64,000 nt of DNA from Halichondria panicea (Eukaryota > Porifera > Demospongiae > Suberitida > Halichondriidae), in NCBI RefSeq assembly GCF_963675165.1, contig NC_087385.1, positions 2,976,501 to 3,040,500 of the forward strand, read 5' to 3'. Below the pieces are notes generated by a model that saw only the letters and a program-made list of their open reading frames with translations, was not told where the DNA came from and searched no databases. The number at the start of each line of letters is the position of its first letter. Position 1 is the stretch's first letter. Position numbers and translations under genes: made by a program. Positions 9,900 through 20,115 of this stretch are shown piece by piece.

Positions 9900-10440
9900 A
9901 TAATGGGGCCCATAGTCTGTTCCACGAAGGGGGAGGTTAGTAGCGGGGACCCTGAGCCCGATTTCCTGGGGATCTGCTACGGCCGTGGCAGTGAAGGCGT
10001 CCCTGGCATTCCCTGCAGGCATACGTGTACCTGCATCTTGCCCGACACAGTCCCTTGTTGTACCTGATGCTGTGAGGGGCGGCATGGGGAGCGGGAGGAG
10101 GAGGAATGGTGTTGACGAGTTGTGGGAGGTCGCGGTGGTCATCCAAGCAGCGGGGTATGTCCCATGCGCGGCCAGTAAACGCCTCTTGGTAGAGCCGAGG
10201 GTTTGGGACTGACCACTCAAGGTTTGATGCTGCTAGGGCTTCCCGGCGGAAGGCCCTGTCATAGGACATCCATTTGCCCTCCCGGTAGTTCCTCTCGCAC
10301 CTCACGATGAGGGCCTGGTAAGCGACGCCATAGTGGAGAAGCGTTCCACCCAGACGGAAATGTCAGTGATAGGAAGCCGGGTGGGTGTCGGGCGCCCTGT
10401 TGGCGGGGGATCGTCCGAGGTGATCTCGCGAAAAACTTCA
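9900..10440 (-). pseudogene. Gag-like ORF of the YR retroelement
   Basis: The minus strand reads LPITDISVWVERFSTMASL (about 10365-10310), changes frame, and continues in the 10305-9937 frame with RCERNYREGKWMSYDRAFRRE, LEWSVPNPRLYQEAFTGRA and a C-terminal basic Cys-rich part (CRARCRYTYACRECQG). I recognise this order (SVW.E...MA, then ER.Y....W..YDR.FRRE, then W.V.D.RLY.EAFTGRA, then a zinc-knuckle-like Cys cluster) from the first ORF of tyrosine-recombinase retroelements in corals and sponges. It presumably packages element RNA. One frameshift near 10310 and degeneration downstream inactivate it. Confidence 0.75.
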
Positions 10441-10898
10441 GTTCAAACTTCAGTTGTGGGCAACAGTGGTTGACATTGTGGCACCAGGGCTGGTTGTGCT
10501 CCAGTCCGTGCCACGCGCGAGGGCCAGGGGACCGAGTGGAACGGGGGGTAAGGTTAGGTACCGTGCGACTGTATGCAGATACAGACAATTAAATCCTTGG
10601 GCCTCAGTTATGGGGTGCGGCTTACCTTGATGTAGGCTCTGCGGATGCGGCGCTTACCTGGTTGTAGGCGTGGCCTCTTTCAGTTTTCTCTGCGGGTGCG
10701 GGGCTTACCTTGCTCTCAGTTTTTCTTTGCGCTTACCTAAGTGGCTGCAGGGGGGGGGAACCCGAAAGGGAATTTCCACAGCAGGGCGGGTCGGAGATTC
10801 GGATTCTTGTGAAGTTCCGCTCCACGTAGTCCATTTGCTCTTGGGACACCTCGTCGGCCCTGGTCGTCGTCTAGCAGAGCAACGCTGTAGTCGGGACT

Positions 10899-11015
10899 GT
10901 CTTTTCCAACACTCTGGCGTGTGTGGCAGCATGCGCGGTAACTTTATTATCATAGCCCGAGGTAACGCCGCGGTTAGGGTACTTCCCCGTTAACTACGTT
11001 TAACTACATTAAACT
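10899..11015 (+). repeat. Split direct repeat, copy X1 (5' end of the element on the minus strand)
   Basis: Same-orientation copy of 6672-6755, with extra internal sequence. It lies upstream of the gag-like ORF on the minus strand, as expected for the single 5' repeat of a Ngaro-type element. Confidence 0.8.
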
Positions 11016-11680
11016 GCTAATTGCATGCCACCTGAGGTGGGAGAGACCTGAGAAGGGCGGCTCACTTGCACTGAGGAGATTCAAGAGCTAATGCTCAGAG
11101 ATATGGTGGGCTGGTACCGTCAATTAAAATTGGAAGAAAGTTCTCCAATTATTAGTTTGATGTATGTGCAAATATATACAATGTACCAGTTGAGCATCCT
11201 CCTCCTCCCTCACAGTTACTGCAATAATTATAACTGACCACAACTATTTATAAATTGGACATTGATAATGGCTAACAGCTATTCTTGCGTGTATAATTAT
11301 ATGATGGCTGCACTTGATCGAATTTCAATACCATGAGTGCGAGTCGTGCGAGTGTTACAATTCAGTCATTGGAAATCGATCAACGCAAAATTAGGTTAGG
11401 CGACAACAGTACTTAATGTATACTTCAACATTAATTTGATGGCTTTCTTTGTAATGTTTGCAAAAAAAAAACCTGGGTATATACCAGTCACTAACATATT
11501 GAATTTTACAAGTCATTCCTTATGAGGGCATTGTACACAGCATTCCGTGCTTCCTACGTATCCAAAGCAACATTTGGAGTCACAGGATTGTCAGGTTCAA
11601 CATGTACTTCTATAATATAGGTACAGGGACACCTTCGTCAATAAGTACGCTTTTGGATATAGTTTTTCCTTAATACGATA
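11016..11680 (-). repeat. Truncated copy of the long-TIR element at 32191-33956
   Basis: The stretch is the inverted counterpart of about 32865-33900: it shares the GGGCGGCT hairpin end, AATTATAACTGACCACAACT, the TAATGGCTAACAGCTATT motif, CTGGGTATATACCAGTCACT and ACACCTTCGTCAATAAGTAC. It lacks the outer 60-70 bp of one terminal repeat and the inner unique part of the full element. It abuts repeat X1 of the YR retroelement. Confidence 0.8.
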
Positions 11681-11936
11681 TGGTGTGTGATAGGCTAGGC
11701 TCCGGTGAACTTAGACAACCTCGTATTACAAATAATCTAGTCTCGAATTCCTCATTGTAAGCAAACAAAATCTAGTCTCGCGGGCCATACTCCACAATCT
11801 GATTGTGGAGTATGACTACAACTGCCTGCGAGACTACAAAACGATTCAACTTCAAGCCTGTACGATATAAATTGAAGGGCCATGTAAATATTTAAATATG
11901 ATTCTTTATAGGTACGCCATTGTCGATAGGAAAGTA
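11681..11936. other. Spacer, no gene seen
   Basis: Contains a small perfect hairpin near 11792-11814 (CTCCACAATC / GATTGTGGAG) and no credible ORF. Confidence 0.4.
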
Positions 11937-11940
11937 TTAA

Positions 11941-12803
11941 CCCTTTAACCCCGCAATAGTGACTTTTTTTGCGAAATTCTAATTCTGCGATACTTAGGAA
12001 GTAGCTCGAACTACGCAATCCCTGTATAGAGGAAGAGCTGTAGAATCACATGCAATTTAGTCTAGAATTTTCCAAGCCACGTTGCTATGTTAAAATTTCA
12101 TTAGCATCTTACCGCACGAAGTTTATAGTTATGGCTAGGTTGTTTACTTGTGCCGATGTGCTTGAACAGCTTGAGGACAGCATCTCCTCTGGTGATGACA
12201 GTGCCTATGAAGGAGAGGGGATAGTAGGATACCTCCCAAAGGTTACCAGATTTATGCCAGACGCTGATGAACTGTCTGGGACTGAGGACATGCATGACAT
12301 GGACCTAGACGCTAGAGCTGTGGACCAGGACGGTGAAAGACCAGGAGAGGGCGCACTGTGTGACTCTGGCAAGTAGTATAGTATAGCTAGAATATCAGTA
12401 GTAAGTATAGTATAGCTAAAATAGAATTAGCAGTAATGAACAGTCTTTATGTGATCATAGATCGTTCACTGATATAGTAATACATGTACTTCAAATTGAT
12501 ATATCTTAGCACTGTTACATTCATATGATGTGAAAATCAAGCTTGGCTGATCCAATGATAGGCTGATCCATAAAAAAATTTTTTTGATTTTATCTCACCG
12601 CTGGCCGAGCATTTAAAATGACAAAAACGGGTGAGCGTAATAACCGTGGTTGTTATGGCAACACATGTTGCACCATTTTATTCCTTGTTGTATGGGCATT
12701 CTATTGGTATATGGTTGCTAGGCATTTTATTGCTCTGGAAACCCGATAGAGAATTTACAGACATTTCACTTCACTGTTAATTAAGAATCCGACGGTTAAA
12801 GAG
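11941..12803 (+). mobile_element. Non-autonomous piggyBac element retaining the start of the transposase gene
   Basis: TTAA flanks both ends (11937-11940 and 12804-12807), the invariant piggyBac target. The ends read CCCTTTAACCCCGCAATAG and, inverted, CTCTTTAACCGTCGGATTC. The interior encodes only an acidic N-terminal segment at 12131-12376, with no DDE domain. A second, truncated copy in the opposite orientation lies at 45285-46068. Confidence 0.93.
12131..12376 (+). CDS. Truncated piggyBac transposase N-terminus, 81 aa
   Basis: Begins MARLFTCADVLEQLED and continues as a strongly acidic, low-complexity segment (SSGDDSAYEGEG, DADELSGTEDMHDMDLDA), ending at a TAG after SGK. piggyBac transposases typically start with a short hydrophobic helix followed by an acidic disordered region, which this matches; the catalytic domain is absent. 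I start at the ATG at 12131 rather than the upstream in-frame ATG at 12050 because the protein pattern begins there. The second copy (45285-46068, minus strand) carries a one-base difference in the codons after LEQLED, so its frame is lost. The short ORF could still be translated, and whether it has any effect on transposition is unknown. Confidence 0.6.
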   Translation: MARLFTCADVLEQLEDSISSGDDSAYEGEGIVGYLPKVTRFMPDADELSGTEDMHDMDLDARAVDQDGERPGEGALCDSGK

Positions 12804-12982
12804 TTAAAACTCTGCATTCTCTCTTCAATGTCGTTCTTTGAACTTTTGTGATTCTGTGATTCAGCTACCGTTTTATCTCCCCATTTTGTTGGCAAAATAG
12901 AGGGTACACGTTGTTGCCATCAAACATTTTCTTGTCGCGAATCGTACACTTGAATTACCTAAGTTGCATTTTTTGATTGTCC

Positions 12983-13065
12983 TAGCCTCGATCCCAGGCC
13001 GAGTTTTATAATGGTTTCACGCCTAACCGTTATAAAAGCGAAAACTCGGCCTGGGATCGAGGTTA
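12983..13065. mobile_element. 83-bp hairpin MITE, TAGCC family
   Basis: TAGCCTCGATCCCAGGCCGA at the left is mirrored by the complement of TCGGCCTGGGATCGAGGTTA at the right, and the arms extend inward (GTTTTATAA..., with CGAAAAC and TTATAAAAG), leaving a loop of under 20 bases. The same terminal motif borders elements at 20407, 33995 and 35433. No target duplication is evident here. Confidence 0.85.
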
Positions 13066-13607
13066 GCGTATACCGTACTTATTCGATTTAAAAAGAAATA
13101 TGCCGATTTTCTGACCTCTAAAAATAGTGACTGCAGAATTATTTTTTTATGGTCAAATCACAGCCGGCCGCAAGAAACAACGTACCGAATATTTGTGGTT
13201 CAGCACCTGGTAGCTGCAGGTAAAGGTAGGCAAGGTCGCTTTCGTGGTCGGACCTCCAACCACGAAAACCATGAATATTTTGCCCCACGAAATTACACGC
13301 TATACGGTAATTTAAGCGGCCTATAATCGAGTCTATGTACAGCACATTGTAGAGCAGTCAAGACAGGTAATGAGCATGCTGACTATAAATATAATCCTTT
13401 GTAGTTTTAGCCACGCCCTATAACACGGAATGCTTCACGCAAAAATTTCATAAAAACTTCGTTTCCAATCCCTTTTCTTTTGTATCTCTGATTTAAAGCG
13501 ACACTTAAAAATAATTACGATGCCAGAGGTCGCTACGTTTGGAGGTTGAAAAATTCAATTGAAGTCCAGCTGTCGCGCATTTGGAGGGTCGCATCTAAAT
13601 AGAGGGA

Positions 13608-13862
13608 ATGCGCATGCGTGCAAGAATGGCTGTATTGCTGGAGTGTACTATCCGTGGCTACCACCACTACAAAACTATTTGGACAGCAGTAACAGGCCAG
13701 GTGCTACAAGAAGAAGGGAATCATCATGATCCACATGCAGTTTGTATTAAAAATAATGATCCAAAAAAGTATTCTAGGAATAGAAGAGGGCATGTGGAAG
13801 CAATAGTGACAGGACCAAGAAAATTTGCTTATGATCTGGAACATGCACGGACGGCCTTGTAA
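13608..13862 (+). CDS. HIRAN-like domain ORF carried by the pogo-like element, partial
   Basis: After the start (ATG at 13608 or, equally possible, 13626) the protein reads ECTIRGYHHYKTIWTAVTGQ, then EEGNHHDPHAVCIK, RRGHVEAIVTGPRKFAYDLE. The order G.....W....G..L...E.N.HD..AV.I......GHV is the HIRAN signature, a fold that binds 3' DNA ends in helicase-like proteins. Similar free-standing HIRAN-like ORFs accompany transposons in sponge genomes, as far as I recall. The usual GHVPR segment is shortened here, and the expected C-terminal strand after the VTGPR segment is missing, so the domain is probably truncated. It is convergent with the transposase on the other strand. Confidence 0.6.
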   Translation: MRMRARMAVLLECTIRGYHHYKTIWTAVTGQVLQEEGNHHDPHAVCIKNNDPKKYSRNRRGHVEAIVTGPRKFAYDLEHARTAL

Positions 13863-14358
13863 ATACTTATATGTCGGTGAGAAACAACTTAGCTAGTGGC
13901 AAGATGTATTGGTTTATTATAGTTGATGTTGATCGTTTCAATACTAGTCGATGATAATTTTGATAGGAACCGCTATAAATATGGGGTACGCTAGGGACCA
14001 TTCTCCAGCACAGATAGACTCAGACTCAGACTCAGACATTCGCTAGAATACCGTTGTGGCAGATTTCTTCGTTGGACTCGTCAAAAGAATACTGACAATC
14101 ATCGGAGCTGGAGTCGCTAGAAACATTATCAAATATATCATCTGCTGATGGAGGTTGATTCGACCTCGCCAAAAACTTCAACCCTTCCATCATAGAATCA
14201 AGTCGTCTTCATCCCCGTGACAAGGAGCCCTCTTTGCCTTGATTTTGCTCCAGGCGTCCAATCAATGATGTCCTGGCGACTTGGTGGAGAGATCTTCTCG
14301 TTAGGATCTGCATTTTAACATGTAGTTTTGCGTAAGAGAGACTTGTTTAAGCAGACGT

Positions 14359-15517
14359 CTAGAGACTGGAGCACAGATGTCCAGCCTCCTGGTTGGAGTC
14401 TGTACTGGCAGATATGTGGGCCTGAAACTTGTCAAGGCAAAGAATTGATTCTATACAGCCAGTCTTCTTGACGTACAGCATCCATATCTCATCGATGTAT
14501 CTCACCATCAAGGAATCGTCCATCCATGCTTTATCTTGAGTCGCAACAGCAAAACCTGTCGGAACAACAAGTTTCTTTATTGTCCGGTTTGTCTTCCCCT
14601 TTAAAATTATCATTGGCGGCAGTGCAGGTGAGTACTACCGTCAAGTGACGCTCTATATATATATAATATATATACTAGTCAATTAAGTATGTACTTGATT
14701 CTCAGTTGTCCTTATTTTGATAGTTTTTGCCCCTTCATGTGAATGGTTTTCCCAGGGACCATGTCAAAATATACAGGCGCTTCGTCCATAATTATTACCA
14801 AGGCACCTATATATATAAATAATTAAGTTAAGCTGAAGCTTTTATAGAAACACCTATTTGTTCCTCTAGGTTTTTGGGCAGCTTTTGTGCCAGGGTGATT
14901 TTTTGACGGAGCACAAGGAATTGTTATAAACACAGTATCAGGACCACTCCTGACGAATCATACCTACATAAATTTTGGAACAATAGGAGTGATTAAAACA
15001 AGTTGCAAATCACGCATTTCCAGCACCAGTGAATCCTGAGGATAAGATATCGTTCTCCCCTTCCCTTTCTTGCAGATGGCTCTTCTTAAATTCATCACTT
15101 TTTCATACTGCGTCGGTGCACTCCAAACTTTCGCTCGGCAGGTCGCAAACCATGCAGCCTTGCTATCTTTGTTGAGTATCTCCTATGAATGAGCGGTTCA
15201 CCTACAAAATTTGATAGTCAACAGTTATTATAGCCTCGGTCGATCGGCTACACAGTTAATTGTATGCACCAGCAGAAAGCTTTACCCTGACACAGTCATT
15301 GACACTGACCTGTTGCTCCATCAAAAGTGGATGGTTGCTGGTTTGCACGGCTTGCAACTGCAGCTGGTTGTTGCTCAATACGAGGGTGCTTTCTTGGTAT
15401 TGGCTTTCCTAATGGCCTCTTAGCTGGAAGGTCAGGTCTGATACAGGGTCTGGCGGCAGCCTCCTCTGCAGTTTCAACAGCGAAAAAATCTGTGATCTTT
15501 ACCTCCATTTGTAGCAT
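14359..15517 (-). pseudogene. pogo/Tigger-type transposase (DDE_1), fragmented
   Basis: Four segments occur in the correct order on the minus strand: KITDFFAVETAEEAAARP with a basic RPLGKPIPRKHPR tail (15517-15296), a GKGRTISYPQD helix-turn-helix-type segment near 15075, MDEAPVYFDMVPGKTIHMKG (14789-14730) that contains the first catalytic Asp context, and ILKGKT..., VPTGFAVATQDKAWMDDSLM and CLDKFQAH (14613-14359), the central DDE_1 region with the second Asp in LDxFxxH. Frameshifts follow KTIHMKG, and an AT microsatellite-like insertion lies at about 14655-14690. The third catalytic residue region is not found. The protein would bind the terminal repeats and cut at TA. Confidence 0.82.
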
Positions 15518-15616
15518 TGATTATTTCCAAGCGCAGCTGGCGCATGCTATAGAGGCGAAAATATTACATTTTGACGCAATATTTGGAGGGTCGCTTTAAA
15601 TCGAATAAGTACGGTA

Positions 15617-15914
15617 ATAAATTAGTAATAAATAGGTTTGTCTATAAGTTCACCAGAGGAGGTTGGACGCGCGTCATCCACCGTCAGGTTTTATCACGTG
15701 CGCTCATAAGATAAAATGGCCGATAAGGGCACCTCGATGCTCCACTGTTTTGTAGGCTGTACAGAGACACTGCAAATAGCCAGAAGTGGTCTAGGAGCAT
15801 TCCCACCGCCCTCTCACCTTCCCTAAACTGCTGAAAAGATTCCAAGATGGATCTAGACTAGTATTTAGATTTTTTGACACTTTTCCAATTTTTGTTTAAC
15901 AGGATTATGATCGC
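15617..15914. repeat. Left half of a small inverted-repeat element split by the hAT insertion
   Basis: CAGAGGAGGTTGGACGCGCG followed by TCATC near 15653 is inverted relative to GATGATGCGTGTCCAACCTC near 18866. These arms enclose the hAT element; with that removed they would lie about 400 bp apart, so a small non-autonomous element was probably the hAT target. No transposase is present. Confidence 0.6.
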
Positions 15915-15919
15915 ATTAC

Positions 15920-18757
15920 CAGTGTGGATTATAAGAAATGTGAAGTGAACTGACTTATGTCAGACCATTTACCAAATGATCAGTCAAATAGATTCCTGTT
16001 CTGCCATGAATGTCGCGGCCCCCCCCCCCCAGAATGTTTTTGTATTTTAGATGCCTCGAGACATTTGATGGATTAATAGTCGTATAATTTTCTTGTCATG
16101 AATGATAATTATATTACACGTTCACATAGTTATTATGTAGGATCGAGATAATTAATAATTATACACATAATTAATGTATCAGTATAAGGTCAAAGGTGAA
16201 AATTTATTAGTTATCGAACCAGGAATCCCATTCATCCAGTGACAAGGTAGAGTCGGACTCAGCTTCGTCAGGAATTGTTATTGATGTACTTGTTGAGCCC
16301 TCACCGCTACGAGGAGCATACCGGTTGCGAGTACTCTGATTAGGTCTTCGTGTAGAGTCATTCCACCAAGTTTCCACAGCTTTGTTAGGTGAAAAATCTT
16401 CAAGTGGAGGTCCCTCTAGTCGAATTTCTAGAATGTCAGTTAGCATTTGATGACTAAGTTGTGTTCTACGATCTGTTTTTACCAGTTTCAAAGCCGAGAA
16501 CATTCTCTCTATGCACCCATTAGAAAAAGGGAGGCTAAAACATAGCTCACACAACAAAATGACATTTTCCCATCTGACAGCATCTGGGCAAACATGGAGC
16601 TTGTACCATACACTCTTGTAACCGTCTGTTTCTATTGACAAATATTGTCGAGAATACTCTAATACTTCAGTTATTTCGTCTTGAAGTTCCAGAATTCGAA
16701 CACCTACAGCCTCCAGGGGTTCTCTGAATGTGGTTGCTATTACATCAACAGCATTCTGAACTTCTGTGAGTGCTTTGTCCTCCGCCTCTGCCACTGGGGC
16801 GCGCCAAGTTTGGGTATCAAGAAATGTCAGTATTGCTCGAAGTAAGTTGACATCTGACCACTCAAGTCTCTCTCGCATGCTAGAATCAAGTCTTTGAACA
16901 TCTGCCAAGGCTTGGTCTCTGCATGATGTCAGCATGATGTCAACATAGCTTGGTTGTAGTTCTTTAGAGTAGCTCCTTGATACTCATTCCCAGCTGTTAG
17001 TCTATTGCAAATAAGCTTCACAGTCGGCCATTGTAGGGGATCAGTGTCGGTTAAGCTCTGTAGCGACTTCATAGATTTTAGAATGCTCTGTAAACTAGAA
17101 ACAATGTCCAGTTTCTCTTCTTGCAGCACCTTACTGAGCATAGACGGCACTTTTAAAGCATCCACATACATAGAGCATCCAATAAGTATCTTGCCTTGCT
17201 GCCACTTCAACAGATATCCTTTTAAACGAGCTCTGTCGGAACTTGAAACTGAGCGATCTTCTGCTAGAGATTCAAGGTGAGCCATGTACGCACCATAGCG
17301 ATCAACAATCCTCTGCAATGCCTGGCGTTTGTGCGAAATCCATCGACTACCCTCAGAGCGAATTGGGGTATCACCACTCTTTGGGAATTCAAACACTCCT
17401 CTCAGGTCACTGACTACTTCTGCCAGCTCTCTCAGTTTCTTTGGAGACTTGGAGTATAGGTAGTATAGACGGAGTAGCATGTCACTAATACCCTGAAATA
17501 GACCGCTGGTGAACGAGTCTTTACAAGCCAGCTCCAGCCTGTGAGCATAACACCACCCCCAAAAAATCCACGGGAGTGCTCGTTGCATTTTTCCTCGCAT
17601 ACCGTTGCGTTGACCAATATTTACTGATGCTCCATCAGTGCAACTACCAATTAGTATTGGCCTGCTCGCCAACACGTCAGCCTTCTCGAGCACACTATCA
17701 ATTCCAAACGGTTCTAGAGCTTGCTTAACACACACAATTAGCCCATCTGCATTGACTTTTGTAGGGACCTGGATACTGAAGAATCTAACAATGACCCTAC
17801 TTCAGCTTTATTTTTACAAAAGCCCATTATACCAATTAGTTCATCTTCTACATTGCCAGCATCAGTAGTGCCATCCATAAGAAAACTAAAGAGGTGGAGA
17901 TTCGACTGGATAGTGTTTACAAATTCATTGCGCTGGGTCATTGCTATGTACTTAGTAAACGATCGAGCTGAGTCCTTGGTCATATACGATTCCCCCAATT
18001 CTACACCATGACGTCTCTCCAACTGATGAATGGGTGAATATTTACGGAAAGCTAGGTTTTCCTTAGCAAGCATATAACATATGTCAAATTTTCTGCCCAT
18101 TTTCTCTTTCGTTGCTTGGTCCATTGGCCCAGACAGTAAGCTTCGAGCAATTGGAGCATACTCGATGAGTGGTGCCTTTGTTGCTTTTGCATGCTGGATA
18201 CGCATAACAGACATGGACCGCTTGTGTTGATCACTCTTGGCATGATCAAGGACATTGCTTAGCTTTTGGTTTGTTGATCCTTTAATCCAGACAGCAGAGA
18301 AGTTTTTTGTCCCACATATCTTGTCTTCGAATGTTCTACAAGTTTCACACCACAAAGTATCTACAAACTTGTCTTGCTCTGTACAACGCAGCCACGATAG
18401 AGTGCTGTGCTCTTTCTCTTGTTGGAGCTGCCACTTCTTAAAAGTTCCAACAGACACTTGTCTTTTAGGCTGCTTAGAATTCTGAGAGTGTCCACTGCTA
18501 GAGCTAGAGCGCTTTGATGCCATAATTAGCTAGCTAGCTATTCACAAAAACAATAACTATTTTTTTCACGTGGCTAATTATGATGAATCAGCATGCAATG
18601 AGAACTAATTAGCTTGCTGAATCAGCACGCAAATGCGCATGCGCAACTAGATCTCGAGTTCTGGCAGGTCATTGTGGCAGCCCAGAGCTAAGCTGACCAG
18701 TTTTTCAGGTGTTTGGGTCGGTTATTAGCCGAATGCCGACCGTTATAATCCACACTG
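15920..18757 (-). mobile_element. hAT-superfamily transposon, nearly complete, 5-bp target duplication ATTAC
   Basis: Terminal repeats CAGTGTGGATTATAA / TTATAATCCACACTG are perfect over 15 bp. ATTAC lies on both sides (15915-15919 and 18758-18762). A C tract of about ten bases lies near 16020. The single transposase gene on the minus strand fills most of the element and has two small frame changes. The 699-bp copy at 2044-2742 shows the same termini with GTGTG duplications, so the 5-bp length is reproducible. Most hAT families make 8-bp duplications; 5-bp families are known but less common. Confidence 0.95.
16207..18523 (-). pseudogene. hAT transposase with zinc finger and C-terminal dimerisation domain, two frameshifts
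   Basis: Three consecutive segments make up one protein of about 770 residues. Segment 1 (18523-17738) starts MASKRSSSSSGHSQNSKQPK and contains a C-x2-C...H-x4-H finger (WCETCR ... HAKSDQHKRS) of the TTF/BED type that binds element ends, then LFSFLMDGTTD. One base is missing near 17785, after which the frame reading FFSIQVPTKVNADGLI joins segment 2 (17735-16929), with CTDGASVNIGQRNG and WCYAHRLELA, the hAT catalytic core. A second frame change at about 16930 coincides with a duplicated CATGATGTCA. Segment 3 (16935-16207) carries LPFSNGCIERMFSALKLVKTD, the hAT dimerisation motif. The frame is otherwise open, so inactivation is recent. The fold resembles ZNF862/KIAA1586-like domesticated hAT proteins. 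Confidence 0.9.
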
Positions 18758-18762
18758 ATTAC

Positions 18763-18900
18763 TCTGTTTCTCTTTAGCGTTCTCTAGCTCTTACTTGAGC
18801 TTTTACATTCTCACCTTTGACAGGTTTATAATTATCACATGACGTCATGATGATGCGTGTCCAACCTCCTCTGAAGTTCACCGTGTTTGATGCACTTCCT
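18763..18900. repeat. Right half of the inverted-repeat element split by the hAT insertion
   Basis: Contains GATGATGCGTGTCCAACCTC CTCTGAAGTTCACCG-type sequence (about 18866-18895), the inverted partner of 15646-15675. Confidence 0.6.
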
Positions 18901-19154
18901 TCACGTGACCCCACCCCTAGACCGAGCTGCATGCATGGCCGGGCAGTGGACAAAGGGACCTAGGGCAGAGCCTCCAAGTATATGGTTTTTTCCGTATTTA
19001 TACGGATTTCTGTCTTCTAATACGGCAAAAATACAGATATACATGTAGATCCCTTTTGTCAGCTTTCAGAATAAGTTAACTGGTGAATGATCTAGTAGCA
19101 TCCTCTATGCCGTAGTGAGTCTGATACTGCACTGAAAGACAGCTATAAATTTAT

Positions 19155-19612
19155 CTTATAAAGCCATAGATATAAGAAGGGAGAGGGATGGGAAACGGAG
19201 CACATGCGCAGAATCACTTCTGTGTAATGCCAAAACTTGATTCGCGTTTCGGCTCCGCCAACCCAGCGGGAAATGTTATTACTATCATTCACAGCTGCTG
19301 AGCATCCACACCTACTGTGCATCATATAGAAGCGTTGTGTATCTCACCAAGAGCTTGAAAACTTTCAAAGGCAGTTTTTTGAGTGTTGTATTATCGTTTC
19401 GGCTCTATCTAGTGGCTTTGTGTACCGGAGAGGCTGTGACTACAGCCCAAGTAGCTGTGCAAGTAAAATCAAAGCCTTTAGGTGGGTAAGTAATGGTCTT
19501 AGTAAGCTGGTTTTTAAAAGCAGACTTTTTGTGTACCCATTTAGAAAGTAAATGTCTCTTTGTATTCATTGATAGTTGGTTCATTGTATCGGCACAGTAA
19601 TTTACCAAGTCT
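19155..19612. repeat. Dispersed repeat, inverted copy of 775-1332
   Basis: Reverse complement of the copy near the window start; shares GGGAGAGGGATGGGAAACGG, CACTTCTGTGTAATGCCAAAA and ATCTAGTGGCTTTGTGTACC blocks. This copy lacks about 30 bp present in the other around the cluster of CATACAATGCCC (968-980) and carries no MITE at its end. Confidence 0.75.
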
Positions 19613-19939
19613 CGCTTGCCACGCCCCTTTATTGAAGGGGCGGGGCAATTACAAAGCCAGCATGTTTTGTACTGAAAATTATCATTAAATACGGAAAAAT
19701 AAGTTTAAAAGAAAAGTCTCTACTTGGAGGCTCTGCTAGGGGACTAGGTAGGATAGCCTTGATAGTCTCCTATCATCTCATGTCAAGCAAAGCCAGAGTA
19801 TAATGTTCTCTGAGAAAAGCCATGGTCTAACCAAAATTAATCGTAGGAGTTTGACCCATACTAATTTTGAGTGCAGCAAAAGGGGGTGAGGGAAGTTAGT
19901 TTTTTGTGTGCACAATTCGACAGTCGCCCACTGAGGAGA
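19613..19939. other. No gene recognised
   Basis: Contains a short hairpin (GCCACGCCCC...GGGGCGGGGC, about 19618-19647) and AT-rich sequence reaching the copia 3' LTR. Confidence 0.35.
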
Positions 19940-20115
19940 ATATTCAGTGCTCTATCTTGCTAGCAGGTGAGACAGTTTTGATAACAAAGCACAAAGACAT
20001 CCCATGAACAACAACAAAAGACAACTAGAGCAAAATTAATGCTCTCAATAAATAACTAATTAACATTCTTAACAAAAACCATGGAAACTATAACTAAACT
20101 AATTAAGTACTTAAT

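Larger units (their letters stand above)
6522..11015 (-). mobile_element. Tyrosine-recombinase (Ngaro/DIRS-like) retrotransposon relic with split direct repeats
   Basis: On the minus strand the order is: terminal repeat X1 (11015-10899), gag-like ORF, reverse transcriptase with the YLDDF box, tyrosine recombinase, then Y1 (6875-6792), X2 (about 6755-6672) and Y2 (about 6617-6522). X1 and X2 share TCTTTTCCAACACTCTGGCG and TAACGCCGCGGTT; Y1 and Y2 share TGCCCCACGTCTCTGTTGCG and the GTCACGTGAC block. This A1-ORFs-B1-A2-B2 order is the split-direct-repeat arrangement known for Ngaro and PAT-like elements, which integrate by a tyrosine recombinase rather than a DDE integrase. All ORFs are broken, and a Merlin transposon (7573-8955) interrupts the pol region. 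The region is more GC-rich than its surroundings. Confidence 0.85.
13073..15614. mobile_element. pogo-like (Tc1/mariner superfamily) element, composite
   Basis: TA dinucleotides flank the unit (13071-13072 and 15615-15616). The left end CCGTACTTATTCGATTTAAA matches the complement of the right end TTTAAATCGAATAAGTACGG. GATTTAAA occurs again at 13490-13497, followed by the GCGACACTTAAAAATAATTA block that is the normal subterminal sequence (compare 24481 onward). So 13093-13489 is either an insertion with an 8-bp duplication or a second short family member fused through its terminus. The element carries a HIRAN-like ORF on the plus strand and a broken pogo transposase on the minus strand. A non-autonomous relative is at 24481-25183. 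Confidence 0.85.
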
